From assembly GCA_965119715.1 (NCBI GenBank), contig OZ221969.1:62001-126000 (forward strand): a stretch of DNA of 64,000 nucleotides, in the 5' to 3' direction. Within the stretch, counting starts at the first letter, position 1; every line of letters starts with the position of its first letter. A model generated the notes under the pieces. It saw only the letters and a list, made by a program, of their open reading frames with translations. It was not told the origin of the DNA and made no database searches. A program made the translations under genes and the position numbers. Shown piece after piece: positions 52,988-62,670 of this stretch. Origin of the DNA: JASBYZ01 sp029983705. Lineage in GTDB: Bacteria; Actinomycetota; Coriobacteriia; Coriobacteriales; JAEZZM01.

Positions 52988-53488
52988 TTGAGCATAGATC
53001 AAAAGATTATAGAGACCATGAGAGCGATGGAGCACATGCCAAAGGCAGGCTCTAAACGAGAGGCGCTTTTGTTTGAGCGTCTAGAGGATGAAGAGATTCT
53101 TCAAGACTGCGCCACCCTTGGCTTGATGCTTGAGATTTATTGTAAAGGCCACCACGATGAGTCTGAACGAGAAGAGGTTAAGAGCCCAGCTTCTCTTCTT
53201 GGGGCCTATGAGGGACGACATACGCCAAAACTATGCAAGTCTTGTAATGCTCACTTAATTTATGGGGAGACGCGAAGAGCGCTTTGTCCCTATGACCCCA
53301 AGCCTAATTGTAAAAACTGCCAAACCCACTGTTACAAGCCTGATGAACAGGCTTTTCAGCGTGAGATGATGCGATACGTGGGACCCCGAACTATGCTCTA
53401 TCCACACATCTGGAAAGACGCTTTTAAGCATATTAAAAATACCGTCAACACCAAAGGCGGACAAAAGGCTGAGCGCAGAGGACGCTAG
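52988..53488 (+). CDS. YgbA-like nitrous-oxide-stimulated promoter protein
   Basis: 166 aa starting at TTG with GGGAGGGC upstream. Matches the YgbA_NO family in the sequence CKSCNAHLIYGETRRALCPYDPKP (in parts), CKNCQTHCYKP and MMRYVGPRTMLYPHIW. In enterobacteria ygbA belongs to the nitric-oxide regulon, and the Cys-rich site suggests metal binding. Its neighbours here, a Crp/Fnr regulator and hcp, support a nitrosative-stress role. The 3' end overlaps the convergent regulator by 4 bases. Confidence 0.85.
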   Translation: MSIDQKIIETMRAMEHMPKAGSKREALLFERLEDEEILQDCATLGLMLEIYCKGHHDESEREEVKSPASLLGAYEGRHTPKLCKSCNAHLIYGETRRALCPYDPKPNCKNCQTHCYKPDEQAFQREMMRYVGPRTMLYPHIWKDAFKHIKNTVNTKGGQKAERRGR

Positions 53489-54174
53489 CGGGCATCCTCA
53501 AGTTTTTCAAGGTCTAAAATCCTAACCTCGTTTTTATTAAATTCAATAATGCCTTCTTGATTCATCTTTGAAAGCTCGCGCGAAAGAGCAGATCTATTGA
53601 CAGATAAAAAGTCAGCAAGCTCTTCTCTGTTGTAATTAAGATGCAAGGTTATACCTGGCTGTGCCTTCTTTACGTGGATTAAGTAAGTTGCAATTTTTCC
53701 TCTGATAGTACGCTTTGAAAGTACGTCAACCTTTTGCTTAAGTAAGAGAGACTTTTTAGCTAAGAGCATTACTAAATTGGAGCTTAAAAGTTGAGATGCC
53801 TCAACAAGATCTGGGCTTGGATCTAAAATCTTGCGCAAGTCCATGAGTACAATGCGACTTTCTGCATCTGAAACCACACTTACCGGAGAATGCTTGAGTC
53901 CAAGCACATTTACCACTTCAGAAAATGCTCCACCCTCTTTAACCGTAGACAAGATTGCAGTGTCTCCTTGAGAGCCTTGCTTAATAATCTTTACGCGACC
54001 CTCCAAGATAAAACCTGTACGAGCACTACTTTGCCCGTCAAGAAAGATGATGTGTCCTTCTTGATAGCTTTTCTCAACCGCCCCGCAGCGCTCAAATATT
54101 TTTTTGATGGTCTGGGTGTCTATGTCTTTAAATACTTCAGTTTTTTGTAGAAGTTCAAAATCTTTGGGGAGCAT
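53485..54174 (-). CDS. Crp/Fnr-family regulator, HcpR-like
   Basis: 229 aa from the ATG at 54174, chosen for AGGAGAG just upstream; a longer frame is rejected. N-terminal cyclic-nucleotide-like barrel (GHIIFLDGQSSARTGFILEGRVKII in parts), a long dimer helix and a C-terminal winged helix with LNYNREELADFLSVNRSALSREL. There is no Cys cluster like that of FNR, so oxygen sensing by 4Fe-4S is unlikely. It is divergent from hcp (111 bp apart), the typical layout of HcpR, the haem-type nitric-oxide sensor controlling hcp. Confidence 0.85.
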   Translation of the reverse strand: MLPKDFELLQKTEVFKDIDTQTIKKIFERCGAVEKSYQEGHIIFLDGQSSARTGFILEGRVKIIKQGSQGDTAILSTVKEGGAFSEVVNVLGLKHSPVSVVSDAESRIVLMDLRKILDPSPDLVEASQLLSSNLVMLLAKKSLLLKQKVDVLSKRTIRGKIATYLIHVKKAQPGITLHLNYNREELADFLSVNRSALSRELSKMNQEGIIEFNKNEVRILDLEKLEDAR

Positions 54175-54183
54175 GTCTCTCCT

Positions 54184-54197
54184 GTTACATATGCAAC
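54184..54197. promoter_or_regulatory. Near-palindrome between the regulator and hcp
   Basis: GTTACATATGCAAC, six of seven positions symmetric, directly upstream of the regulator's ribosome-binding site; possible autoregulatory site. Confidence 0.4.
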
Positions 54198-54285
54198 GTA
54201 ATTTATTTTGTAATAGCTTGAGAATAGGTAAGGAGCTCAAAAAATACAAGCTTTATCTTAAAAAACTATTTTTGGAGGAGAGAGT

Positions 54286-55839
54286 ATGGAAAACATGTTT
54301 TGTTTTCAGTGTGAGCAATCAAAAGATGGAGGCTGCACCACCAAGGGAGTATGTGGTAAAGAGGCTGACATCGCACAAGATCAAGATAAGATTATTGGCC
54401 TATTAATTTCTTTTGCCTCACAAATTCCTTTTGCTGAGGCTACTGAGGAGCAAAAGAAGCTTTTTAGGGAGAGCATCTTTTCAACCGTTACCAATGTAGA
54501 CTTCAATAAAGAGTCAATGCTTGAAATTATTGCAAGCATCAACGAGGCAGCTCAGAGCGCAGGCATTAGTCTTGATGCCTACGACATGAACCAAATCTGG
54601 TCAGCAAACGAAGATATTAGATCTCTCAAGTCACTCTTGCTCTTTGGCATTAAAGGTATGGCTGCCTATGCAGAGCACGCCTATGTCTTGGGCTATACCG
54701 ATGAGGTAGTAGACGAATTTATATATCGAGGCATTGCCGCTCTTTCAAATGCAGAAGCTTCTGCCGATGAGCTCTTGAGCCTTGTACTTGAGTGCGGTCA
54801 GGCAAACATTGCTTGCATGGCACTTCTTGAAAAAGCAAATGTTGAGACCTACGGAAATCCTGAACCAACTGAGGTAAGCTGCGATATTGAGGCTGGTCCT
54901 TTTATTGTGATGTCAGGTCACGACCTTAAGGACCTAGAGTTATTGCTTGAGCAAACAAAGGATAGCGGCGTTAGTGTATATACCCACGGAGAAATGCTCC
55001 CAGCGCATGCCTACCCAGAACTTAAAAAGTATGAGCACCTAAAGGGTAACTTTGGTACCGCTTGGCAAAACCAAAGAAAAGAATTTGACGATGTACCAGG
55101 TGTATTTATCTTTAACACCAACTGCATCCAAAAGCCAAAGGACTCCTACTTTGACCGCGTATTTACCACCGGAGAGGTAACTTGGCCAGGATGTCCGCGC
55201 CTGCAGGATAAAGATTTTAGCCCTGCCATCAAACGTGCAAAAGAACTTGGCGGCTACAGCGAAACCCAACATAAGACCGGTATTAACGGTGGTAGCACGC
55301 TTCTGACTGGCTTTCACAAGCAAACTATTTTAAACGCTGCTGGTGATGTGGTAGAGGCTGTTAAGGCTGGAAAGATTTCACACTTCTTCTTGGTTGGAGG
55401 CTGTGATGGAGCAAAACCGGGACGCAATTACTACACCGAGTTTGTTGAGAAAACTCCTGAAGATTCTGTAATTCTTACCCTAGCATGCGGAAAATTTAGA
55501 TTTAATGACCTTGACCTTGGTACGGTCGCAGGGCTCCCACGTATTCTAGATATGGGTCAGTGTAATGACGCCTACGGAGCAGTTCAGGTAGCTCTTGCCT
55601 TAGCCGATGCCTTTGAGTGCAGCGTAAATGAGCTTCCACTTACCTTGGTACTCTCTTGGTTTGAGCAAAAGGCCGTATGCATCCTTTTAAGCTTACTTGC
55701 GCTTGGTATCAAAGGAATTTACCTTGGCCCAACACTTCCTCAATTTGTATCCCCAAATGTACTTAAAATCTTAGTTGAAAACTATGATATACATCCTACA
55801 AGCACCCCAGATGAGGATTTGAAAGCTATTTTAGGGTAA
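54286..55839 (+). CDS. hcp: Hydroxylamine reductase / hybrid cluster protein
   Basis: 517 aa. N-terminal Cys group MFCFQCEQSKDGGCTTKGVCG binds the cubane cluster (as CFQC, C, C). Hybrid-cluster ligands appear in later motifs HGEMLPAHAYPEL, NTNCIQKP, GEVTWPGCPRL, the GGCDGAKPGRNYYTEF region and TLACGKFRFN. Hcp reduces nitric oxide or hydroxylamine during anaerobic nitrosative stress. GGAGGAGAGAGT precedes the ATG. Divergent from the HcpR-like regulator. A terminator follows. Confidence 0.95.
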   Translation: MENMFCFQCEQSKDGGCTTKGVCGKEADIAQDQDKIIGLLISFASQIPFAEATEEQKKLFRESIFSTVTNVDFNKESMLEIIASINEAAQSAGISLDAYDMNQIWSANEDIRSLKSLLLFGIKGMAAYAEHAYVLGYTDEVVDEFIYRGIAALSNAEASADELLSLVLECGQANIACMALLEKANVETYGNPEPTEVSCDIEAGPFIVMSGHDLKDLELLLEQTKDSGVSVYTHGEMLPAHAYPELKKYEHLKGNFGTAWQNQRKEFDDVPGVFIFNTNCIQKPKDSYFDRVFTTGEVTWPGCPRLQDKDFSPAIKRAKELGGYSETQHKTGINGGSTLLTGFHKQTILNAAGDVVEAVKAGKISHFFLVGGCDGAKPGRNYYTEFVEKTPEDSVILTLACGKFRFNDLDLGTVAGLPRILDMGQCNDAYGAVQVALALADAFECSVNELPLTLVLSWFEQKAVCILLSLLALGIKGIYLGPTLPQFVSPNVLKILVENYDIHPTSTPDEDLKAILG

Positions 55840-55857
55840 GCTTTTTTGAGGCAAGTA

Positions 55858-55888
55858 AAGCCCTGCGGTTTTTTAAACTGCAGGGCTT
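55858..55888. terminator. Terminator between hcp and carbonic anhydrase
   Basis: AAGCCCTGCGGTTT / AAACTGCAGGGCTT (one G-U), convergent genes on both sides. Confidence 0.8.
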
Positions 55889-55897
55889 AAGCTGTTT

Positions 55898-56461
55898 TTA
55901 ATCGAAGACTTCTACACGTCCACTTTCAAGGTGGTAAAGTGCTCCTTTAACAAGAAGACCTTGACTTTGTTCGAGCTCAGATATATCAGGGTCTGATTTA
56001 AGGCGCTTAATACCTGCAAGTACATTGAGCTTTGATGCGCATGCTGCGTCCTTCTCTCCATTAATTACCTGCTCAATCTTTTTAACAAGCTCTCCTAAAG
56101 GTCCGTGAGCTCCCCCTTCAATTGCAGCTTGAATAGCTCCGCATTGGGTGTGGCCAAGTACGAGTATCAGCTTGCAGCCCAAATGCTCTGCTGCATAGAT
56201 GCAACTTGCAAGCTCATCAGTGTCAACAACATTACCCGCTACGCGCACCGTAAAAATATCGCCCAAACCGCACATAAAAATATGCTCAGGCACTACTCGT
56301 GAATCTGAACAACTTACAACAATTGCAAAGGGAAACTGCCCCTTACTTGATAAATCTTTGCGCAGCGCATCAGATATATCACCTGCATTTGCCTTTGCCT
56401 CTACAAAATCTTTATTTGCCTCAATTAGTTTATTGAGCGCAGTCTGTCCATCTAAGCCCAT
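55898..56461 (-). CDS. Beta-class carbonic anhydrase
   Basis: 187 aa. Zinc ligands in CSDSRVVPE (Cys and Asp-Arg dyad) and GHTQCGAI (His and Cys). It interconverts carbon dioxide and bicarbonate; near formate and hydrogen metabolism it may hydrate CO2 from formate oxidation. Single gene. Confidence 0.94.
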   Translation of the reverse strand: MGLDGQTALNKLIEANKDFVEAKANAGDISDALRKDLSSKGQFPFAIVVSCSDSRVVPEHIFMCGLGDIFTVRVAGNVVDTDELASCIYAAEHLGCKLILVLGHTQCGAIQAAIEGGAHGPLGELVKKIEQVINGEKDAACASKLNVLAGIKRLKSDPDISELEQSQGLLVKGALYHLESGRVEVFD

Positions 56462-56576
56462 AGATCTCCCCTTACGTTTGTAAAATCCCTGAGCAAAATT
56501 TTACTATATGTTTTAATACTCTATAATTCAAAACATAGGTATCCAGGCTCAAGACAACGGATGAACTAAACAAACA

Positions 56577-58979
56577 ATGTCAGACTTAATATATGTATGC
56601 AAAGACCCACTCGCAATAGGTGAAAGCTCTTTTTACTATCAGTTAAACGACGACACTGAATCAGTTCACCATGCATTTATGTATGAAAAAGAAGCTGGCA
56701 GCGACCACTACACTCTGCTGGGCTACATAAATATTGATGGTTCAGTTGGCGGCTGCAATACAGAGCCTCGAGTCTTTTTAAAATCTCTTGATGATCCTAA
56801 AATTATTGTTATTAGTGATACCAGAGAAATTGCCCAGGACTACACCCATGTAGTTGCTCAAGTAACTAAAAACTCAGAAGGATATTTTGGTTTAGAGCAT
56901 AGTCTGTATCCGCTCTACCCTCACGAATCTCTAGCAAGCGTTGAAGCGCTTGCCCTCTTTTCTTACCTCATCTGGGGTCGCGCGCAGCTCTCGATTTCTC
57001 CGCTTGAGTATAACTATCAAGTTGTAGCAAATCCTCACGAGCTTCCCTTTAGTGTGCTTGCAGGAAAACAGGTAGATGAGGACTTTAGGGCAGGACTTTT
57101 ATCGGTTGTAAAAAAGGTAAGCCTCATGCAGCAGCGACTTGAGGCTCCAAATACACCTTATTCCAAGGGCGCGCCCAAAGCCTTTGATGTATTTGGACCA
57201 GATGAGTCAGGGCTCTTTAAGCTCAAACCCAAGGATGGAAGCTATCCCTCTTTGGCACTCAAAGTCTTGCAAACTGAGCTTAACACCGCACTAATAGCAA
57301 ACGAGCTTGTAGATACCCTTGAAGATAGTGAGTTTAAAGCCTCTCAGCATGCCTTTGTGCTTGCAGAGCATGCCGTATTTAGACGTGTAGCAAAGCGCGC
57401 CTATGTACCGGTAAGCAAAGAGTATGCTCACACACTGCTTGACGATAAAAGCTTAAGCCCACAAAAACAAACAGAAATTGAAAACTGGATACATTCAGAT
57501 GAGTTTAAGGCACGCAAGCTTTTAGGCTCACACCTTGCCTATGAGGCCTTTGCCTGCCCAATTACAGAGTATGCTGCAGCACTTTGCCTCAAAGAAGGAA
57601 GCCTTGCACTTGAATACAGCCTTCCTCCAATAGAGCTTATGCCTCACTTGAGTGTTGATCCAAATAATCCAGGCACTATTTGTGAGACGACAAAGAAACT
57701 TTGCGAGGAGATCTATGAGGATTTTGCCTACGGCTTTTTGATTCTCAACGCAAGCCTTGGCTTTATTGCAATCCCCCAAATTAAGCAGGTCTATGTAAAT
57801 GTTTACGAAGATCCAAGACGCTTTGAGCTAGAAAACTCACAATCTGAAGCGCCCTTAAGCTTTAATGAAAAGCGCTATCTTATCTCGCTTGCCTTAGACA
57901 AAGAGACCATGTTTAACCTTCCTTATTTAAGTGACGGAAACATAGCACAAAGACTCAAAAGTCAAAGTGCAAGCTCGTATATACGAACAGTTTCACGACT
58001 CTGTGAAGGCTCTGAGCGCGTAAAACCTTTTATTCATTTAGAAGAACTTCATGAGGCATACAGCAACTTAGCGCTGCCACAAGAATTTGCCTACCTTGAC
58101 AGCCTTGTGCAGTACGAACTTTCAGCAGATGAATTTGAATCCCTTGCCTCACTTGATGATTTTTCAACACAAATTTGGGAGCGTCTGAGCGGAGACAGCA
58201 TAGAAGACGAACGAGCATTTAGACGCTTAAAGCATTTTGAAGCAAAACACAGTAGTAAGCTCTCTAAATTCCTCTACAGTAAGGACGTTAATTTTAGAAG
58301 CTTCAACTCTTTACTTGATATTGCGCTCTACCATGAGTTTTATGATTTTCCAGAACATATGAAGCTCATACCTCATGCGCTATCAGATTATCTGTACGTA
58401 CTTTCAACGGCAGCTTCAAATGCAGACCAGCACGAGCAAGCCTGGAATGCACTTAAGATGAACTTGCAGCTTGCGCCTGCAGAGTCATCAGTTTACCTTG
58501 AGGCAGCGTGGCTCTCTTATCGCCTTCAAGATTACGCAACTATGAAGCAGTACTTAGATGAGGCACAAAAGTTTTGCTCTACCGATGAGAGCATTTCTCG
58601 CCTCTACTGTTACTACGGTCTTTTAGCACTTGAAAAAAGACAGCTGGTAAAGTCTGCGATTTGCATGCTTAAATCAATTGACTGGCTTGAAAGCCCTATC
58701 GCGCTTGAAGCGTTAGATGACATTAGCAAGGTAACCCAAAAACATAATGCAGGCGTTAACTTTGACAACTTTGAGATGCTTCAAACTCAGTACGGTATAC
58801 CCAACTTCCCGCTTGAAGAGAATTTTAATGTGAGCTATGGCTTGCTTGAAGCCCTTATCAACTCTCGCAGGCTCTCCGATGCTCAGGTGCTCTTGCTTGA
58901 TATGATTGAGCTCTATCAAAACGATACGAGCTTAAGCTATCTTTTCTTGAGTTTGCCTGATTTTAAAACGATTGAGTAA
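56577..58979 (+). CDS. Large protein of unknown function with TPR-like C-terminus
   Basis: 800 aa, no signal peptide and no membrane segment, so cytoplasmic. The first 560 residues match nothing I recognise; a KNSEGYFGLEHSLYPLYPHE stretch and a repeated acidic pattern are visible. From about residue 600 helical pairs spaced like TPR units appear (QAWNALKMNLQLAPAESSVYLEAAWLSYRLQ in parts; ISRLYCYYGLLALEKRQ; LLEALINSRRLSDAQVLLLD). It may be a scaffold protein. The ribosome-binding site is weak. The stop is 2 bp from the convergent ferredoxin gene. Confidence 0.65.
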   Translation: MSDLIYVCKDPLAIGESSFYYQLNDDTESVHHAFMYEKEAGSDHYTLLGYINIDGSVGGCNTEPRVFLKSLDDPKIIVISDTREIAQDYTHVVAQVTKNSEGYFGLEHSLYPLYPHESLASVEALALFSYLIWGRAQLSISPLEYNYQVVANPHELPFSVLAGKQVDEDFRAGLLSVVKKVSLMQQRLEAPNTPYSKGAPKAFDVFGPDESGLFKLKPKDGSYPSLALKVLQTELNTALIANELVDTLEDSEFKASQHAFVLAEHAVFRRVAKRAYVPVSKEYAHTLLDDKSLSPQKQTEIENWIHSDEFKARKLLGSHLAYEAFACPITEYAAALCLKEGSLALEYSLPPIELMPHLSVDPNNPGTICETTKKLCEEIYEDFAYGFLILNASLGFIAIPQIKQVYVNVYEDPRRFELENSQSEAPLSFNEKRYLISLALDKETMFNLPYLSDGNIAQRLKSQSASSYIRTVSRLCEGSERVKPFIHLEELHEAYSNLALPQEFAYLDSLVQYELSADEFESLASLDDFSTQIWERLSGDSIEDERAFRRLKHFEAKHSSKLSKFLYSKDVNFRSFNSLLDIALYHEFYDFPEHMKLIPHALSDYLYVLSTAASNADQHEQAWNALKMNLQLAPAESSVYLEAAWLSYRLQDYATMKQYLDEAQKFCSTDESISRLYCYYGLLALEKRQLVKSAICMLKSIDWLESPIALEALDDISKVTQKHNAGVNFDNFEMLQTQYGIPNFPLEENFNVSYGLLEALINSRRLSDAQVLLLDMIELYQNDTSLSYLFLSLPDFKTIE

Positions 58980-58981
58980 GC

Positions 58982-60277
58982 CTATTTTCCATCAGACTTT
59001 TCGAACTCATCGCCAATTTTTTCGGTAATGTTAGCAGCCTTTGATGCAAGCTTTTTTGCTTTGGCAATATGTTCTTTGCGCTCAAGTTTTCGCTCTTCAA
59101 TGCGCTTAAGCTCTTTCTCGCGCTCTTTTTGAGCCTCTGGAGTAAAGCGATAAAAGGCATCTTCAGCACTCTTTGTCTCAAGCCTAAAAATCTCTGGAGC
59201 TAAGTCTACGCAGAGTGCACAGGAAACGCAGTAAGTTGGCTCAATTTCAAGCGTGCCATCCTTAATATCAAGGGCACCAGTTGGGCATGAGTTAACAACT
59301 TCTTTGAGCTCTTCTTCATCCCAGTTGTGATCGTTATTGATCTCTGGAACCTCTACCTGCATTCTATTAGCAAGCTCAAGATGGTCTTTGATAGTAGTTA
59401 AAATAAGCTGGCGCTCAGGGGTAAGCTTACGAGGCTTCTCAGAATTTTTAACGCCCAAAAGCCTGTCAAGTGACTTATTAATCTCATCAAATTTAACCTG
59501 ATGTGCTTCAAGTTTTTCATAGACTCGAGCAAGGCGTGCGGTAATTGGATTTACCTTAGAGGCGTTAAGCCCCACAGACTTAGCAGCATTTTTTACAAAG
59601 TCTCTGCGCTCAACATCTCTTCTAATTCCAAAATCCATCTCATCTTCTGAGATAACTAAATCCATATTTTGGTCGGTCCACTCTTCTGAGAGCATAACCT
59701 CATTGCCATATACTTCTTCGCCCGTGGTAGTCCTACACTTATCGCAAATTCCAATAGGCAAATAGATGGCTACATTTGGAAAGTCATACTTAATTGAAGT
59801 CCAGACCTCAGCTGAAATTAAGCCCACACAGGGAAGAACTACTTGAGACGGTTCTGGTACATGACCGAGAGCTCTTGTGCAGGTAACGTAGGCCATATTT
59901 TGAGTGCCTGCTACCTTTGAGATCTCCTTATAAAGTGCGTCAGCAGAATATTTAGAGATGTAGAGTGCATTAGTTGGACAAACCTGAGTACAAAGCCCGC
60001 ATCGTCTGCAGTCTTTTAAAATCTCAATGCCGCCATCTTCAAACTCTATTGAATCAGTTGGGCACACATCCAGGCATTTAGAACAGCTTGCGTCTTCATA
60101 CTTACAGCGCACGCACATAGCGGGATTTGCCTTAGGATATTCCTTATAATCGACAGGATTCCAAATAAGGCGCTCGGGCTCCTCGCCCATAAGACGCGCA
60201 CCCATATCAGATACTTCGTCTTTAATCGCCCCAAATTCTTTACTTATATTTATAAAATCATCTAAAAAATCTGCCAT
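58982..60277 (-). CDS. Multi-cluster ferredoxin-type protein
   Basis: 431 aa. Two ferredoxin-like regions: residues 50-110 with CVRCKYEDASCSKCLDVCPTD and CRRCGLCTQVCPTNA, and residues 330-370 with CPTGALD and CVSCALCVDLAPE. Between them are further Cys pairs (CTRAL, CVGL, CDKC), suggesting additional redox sites. The C-terminus is a highly charged coil. Cytoplasmic. The order of neighbours (groEL and hydrogenase upstream) suggests a role in electron transfer in respiration or maturation; no exact name can be given. Confidence 0.75.
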   Translation of the reverse strand: MADFLDDFINISKEFGAIKDEVSDMGARLMGEEPERLIWNPVDYKEYPKANPAMCVRCKYEDASCSKCLDVCPTDSIEFEDGGIEILKDCRRCGLCTQVCPTNALYISKYSADALYKEISKVAGTQNMAYVTCTRALGHVPEPSQVVLPCVGLISAEVWTSIKYDFPNVAIYLPIGICDKCRTTTGEEVYGNEVMLSEEWTDQNMDLVISEDEMDFGIRRDVERRDFVKNAAKSVGLNASKVNPITARLARVYEKLEAHQVKFDEINKSLDRLLGVKNSEKPRKLTPERQLILTTIKDHLELANRMQVEVPEINNDHNWDEEELKEVVNSCPTGALDIKDGTLEIEPTYCVSCALCVDLAPEIFRLETKSAEDAFYRFTPEAQKEREKELKRIEERKLERKEHIAKAKKLASKAANITEKIGDEFEKSDGK

Positions 60278-60339
60278 ACAGCTTACCTAACATCTCTCCC
60301 ACATAACTACCTTAGTATTATATCGAGATATAAAAGAAA

Positions 60340-60367
60340 GTCCTCCTGAGAACTAACCCAGGAGGAC
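60340..60367 (-). terminator. groEL terminator
   Basis: GTCCTCCTG / CAGGAGGAC with a 10-nt loop followed on the minus strand by TTTCTTTTAT. Confidence 0.85.
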
Positions 60368-60402
60368 AGGCATACATAGTATGTTTATATTTTATGTGGC
60401 GA

Positions 60403-62040
60403 TTAGTACATTCCGCCTGCGCCACCAGCTGCAGCAGCTTGTGAGATAGCGTCTTCAATGCTGGTATCTTTTGGAACATCGCTTACCGTAGCTTCAGTGA
60501 TAAGGATAAGTCCAGCAATAGATGCAGCATTTTGTAGAGCAGTTCTTGTTACCTTAACTGGGTCTAAAACACCCATCTCAATCATATCGCCGTACTTACC
60601 AGTCTTTGAGTTTAGGCCCTCACCTGGTTTAAGTGAGCGAACCTTCTCAACAACAACTGATCCCTCGTAACCTGCATTAGCAGAGATAGTAGCAAGAGGA
60701 GCACTCAGTGCCTTTCTTACGATAGCAACACCAATCTTCTCTTCTTCATCTTCAAACTCTAAGTTATCAAGAGCCTTCTCTGCGTTAAGAAGTGCAATAC
60801 CACCTCCTGCAACAATGCCTTCTTCGACAGCAGCACGAGTAGCTTGAAGTGCATCTTCAATTCTTGACTTAACTTCTTTAAGCTCTGCCTCAGTTGCAGC
60901 ACCAACCTTAATTACTGCTACACCACCAGCAAGTTTAGCAAGTCTCTCTTGAAGTTTTTCTTTATCAAAGTCAGACTCAGTGCGCTCAATTTCAGACTTG
61001 ATTATGTTTACACGCTCATCAATCTTTGCCTTATCGCCCGCACCATCAACAATAACGGTGTTGTCTTTGCCAACCTTAACGCTCTTAGCCTCACCAAGCA
61101 TATCAATAGTGAGATCAGAGAGGTTAACGCCAAGCTCTTGCATAGCAACCTGGCCACCGGTAACAACAGCAATATCTTCAAGCATACGCTTTCTTCTATC
61201 ACCATAACCTGGAGCCTTAACTGCAACTACATTAAGGGTACCGCGTAGTTTGTTTAAGATTAAGGTTGCAAGTGCCTCACCATCAACATCTTCAGCCACA
61301 ATTAAGAGCGGACGAGAAGACTTCATTACAGCCTCTAACACATCAATGATGTCTTGGATTGAAGAAATCTTTTGATCAGTTAATAGGATGTATGGATTTT
61401 GGAGGCTTGCCTGCATTTTGTCTGTGTCAGTTACCATGTAAGGTGAGATGTAGCCCTTATCAAACTGCATACCTTCTACAGTTTCAATGTCTACACCAAA
61501 GGTTTGTGAATCCTCAACGGTGATAACACCATCTTTGCCAACGATGTCCATAGCCTCGGCAATTTTTGCACCAATCTGCTCATCGCTTGCAGAAATTGAA
61601 CCAACGTTTGCAATTTGCTCTGAAGAAGATACCTCGATTGCATCCTCTTTCATTTGGTCAACAACAGCCTGAACTGCTCTATCAACACCGCGTCTAATAG
61701 CAAGTGGGTTTGCGCCAGCAGTTACGTTTCTTAAGCCCTCATTTACCAATACTTGAGCAAGTAAGGTTGCAGTGGTAGTACCGTCACCAGCTGCATCATT
61801 GGTTTTAACTGCTACTTCTTTAACAAGTTGAGCACCCATGTCCTCAAGCTCGTTTTCAAGCTCAATTTCTTTAGCAACAGTTACACCGTCGTTAGTAATG
61901 GTAGGAGCACCGTATGATCTTTTAAGTGCAACATATCTACCCTTAGGGCCAAGGGTAACTTTAACCGCATCAGAAAGTGTGTTAACACCACGCGCAAGTG
62001 CTGCACGTGCGTCTGAATCAAAAAATATTTGTTTTGCCAT
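60403..62040 (-). CDS. groEL: 60-kDa chaperonin GroEL
   Basis: 545 aa. KVTLGPKGRYVAL, NDGVTVAKEIELE, GDGTTTATLLAQ (nucleotide site), AAVEEGIVAGGGIALL and a C-terminal GGAGGMY. Folds proteins with GroES. It lies 28 bp after groES in one operon. No CIRCE element was found upstream of the pair. Confidence 0.98.
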   Translation of the reverse strand: MAKQIFFDSDARAALARGVNTLSDAVKVTLGPKGRYVALKRSYGAPTITNDGVTVAKEIELENELEDMGAQLVKEVAVKTNDAAGDGTTTATLLAQVLVNEGLRNVTAGANPLAIRRGVDRAVQAVVDQMKEDAIEVSSSEQIANVGSISASDEQIGAKIAEAMDIVGKDGVITVEDSQTFGVDIETVEGMQFDKGYISPYMVTDTDKMQASLQNPYILLTDQKISSIQDIIDVLEAVMKSSRPLLIVAEDVDGEALATLILNKLRGTLNVVAVKAPGYGDRRKRMLEDIAVVTGGQVAMQELGVNLSDLTIDMLGEAKSVKVGKDNTVIVDGAGDKAKIDERVNIIKSEIERTESDFDKEKLQERLAKLAGGVAVIKVGAATEAELKEVKSRIEDALQATRAAVEEGIVAGGGIALLNAEKALDNLEFEDEEEKIGVAIVRKALSAPLATISANAGYEGSVVVEKVRSLKPGEGLNSKTGKYGDMIEMGVLDPVKVTRTALQNAASIAGLILITEATVSDVPKDTSIEDAISQAAAAGGAGGMY

Positions 62041-62068
62041 AAATAATTAAATCCCTCTCACAACTTAG

Positions 62069-62356
62069 TTATTCAACGATTGCGTAAATATCTTCTGAAC
62101 GTAAGATGAGAAGCTCATCCTCGTCTACCTTTACCTCAGTACCACCAAATTTGCTGTAGATAACCTTGTCTCCAACCTTAACGTCAACAGGAATTCTATT
62201 GCCGTCCTTGTCAAGCTTACCTTCGCCTACTGCAAGTACTTCACCGCGTTGTGGCTTTTCTTGAGATGAGCTCGTGAGATAAAGTCCTGATTGAGTCTGA
62301 GTTTCAGCCTCTTCTGGCTTTACGATTACGCGATCACCAAGTGGTCTCAATTTCAT
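62069..62356 (-). CDS. groES: 10-kDa co-chaperonin GroES
   Basis: 95 aa from the ATG at 62356 (MKLRPLGDRVIVKPEE). Contains the mobile-loop region and GDKVIYSKFGGTEVKVD. Caps GroEL. AAAGGA lies 10 bp upstream; this ribosome-binding site can pair with a sequence 30 bases earlier. Confidence 0.97.
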   Translation of the reverse strand: MKLRPLGDRVIVKPEEAETQTQSGLYLTSSSQEKPQRGEVLAVGEGKLDKDGNRIPVDVKVGDKVIYSKFGGTEVKVDEDELLILRSEDIYAIVE

Positions 62357-62363
62357 AAACGTC

Positions 62364-62405
62364 AAATCCTTTCAACTTTCAAGCTTCCTCTGGAACAGAG
62401 GATTT
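62364..62405 (-). promoter_or_regulatory. groES leader with two alternative hairpins
   Basis: On the mRNA, AAATCCT (62405-62399) can pair with AGGATTT (62370-62364), hiding the ribosome-binding site, or TCCTCTG can pair with CAGAGGA (62402-62386). The two overlap and exclude each other. Possible temperature switch; not tested. Confidence 0.35.
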
Positions 62406-62670
62406 TTAATAACGTATATAGTAGTACCCTAATTATTCAAGTATAAGCAAAATATATTAGAAAACCTAACAAGAACACACTTAGATTTTATGAAATATCT
62501 GAGACAAGATTTACCTAGTCTTTTAATAGGATTTCCAAGAATTATTTATTTTTTCCGCTTATCATGCAATTTATACATATATCGAATTTAAATAGATGAA
62601 ATCAAGAGAAACTCAAGTTATAATTTCAACGGACTATTGTCAAACGGAAATAATTCAACCCAGAGGAGAT

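Noticed and set aside
62366..62595. CIRCE or HspR-type operator before groES
   Set aside because: No TTAGCACTC/GAGTGCTAA or CTTGAGT/ACTCAAG pair was found.
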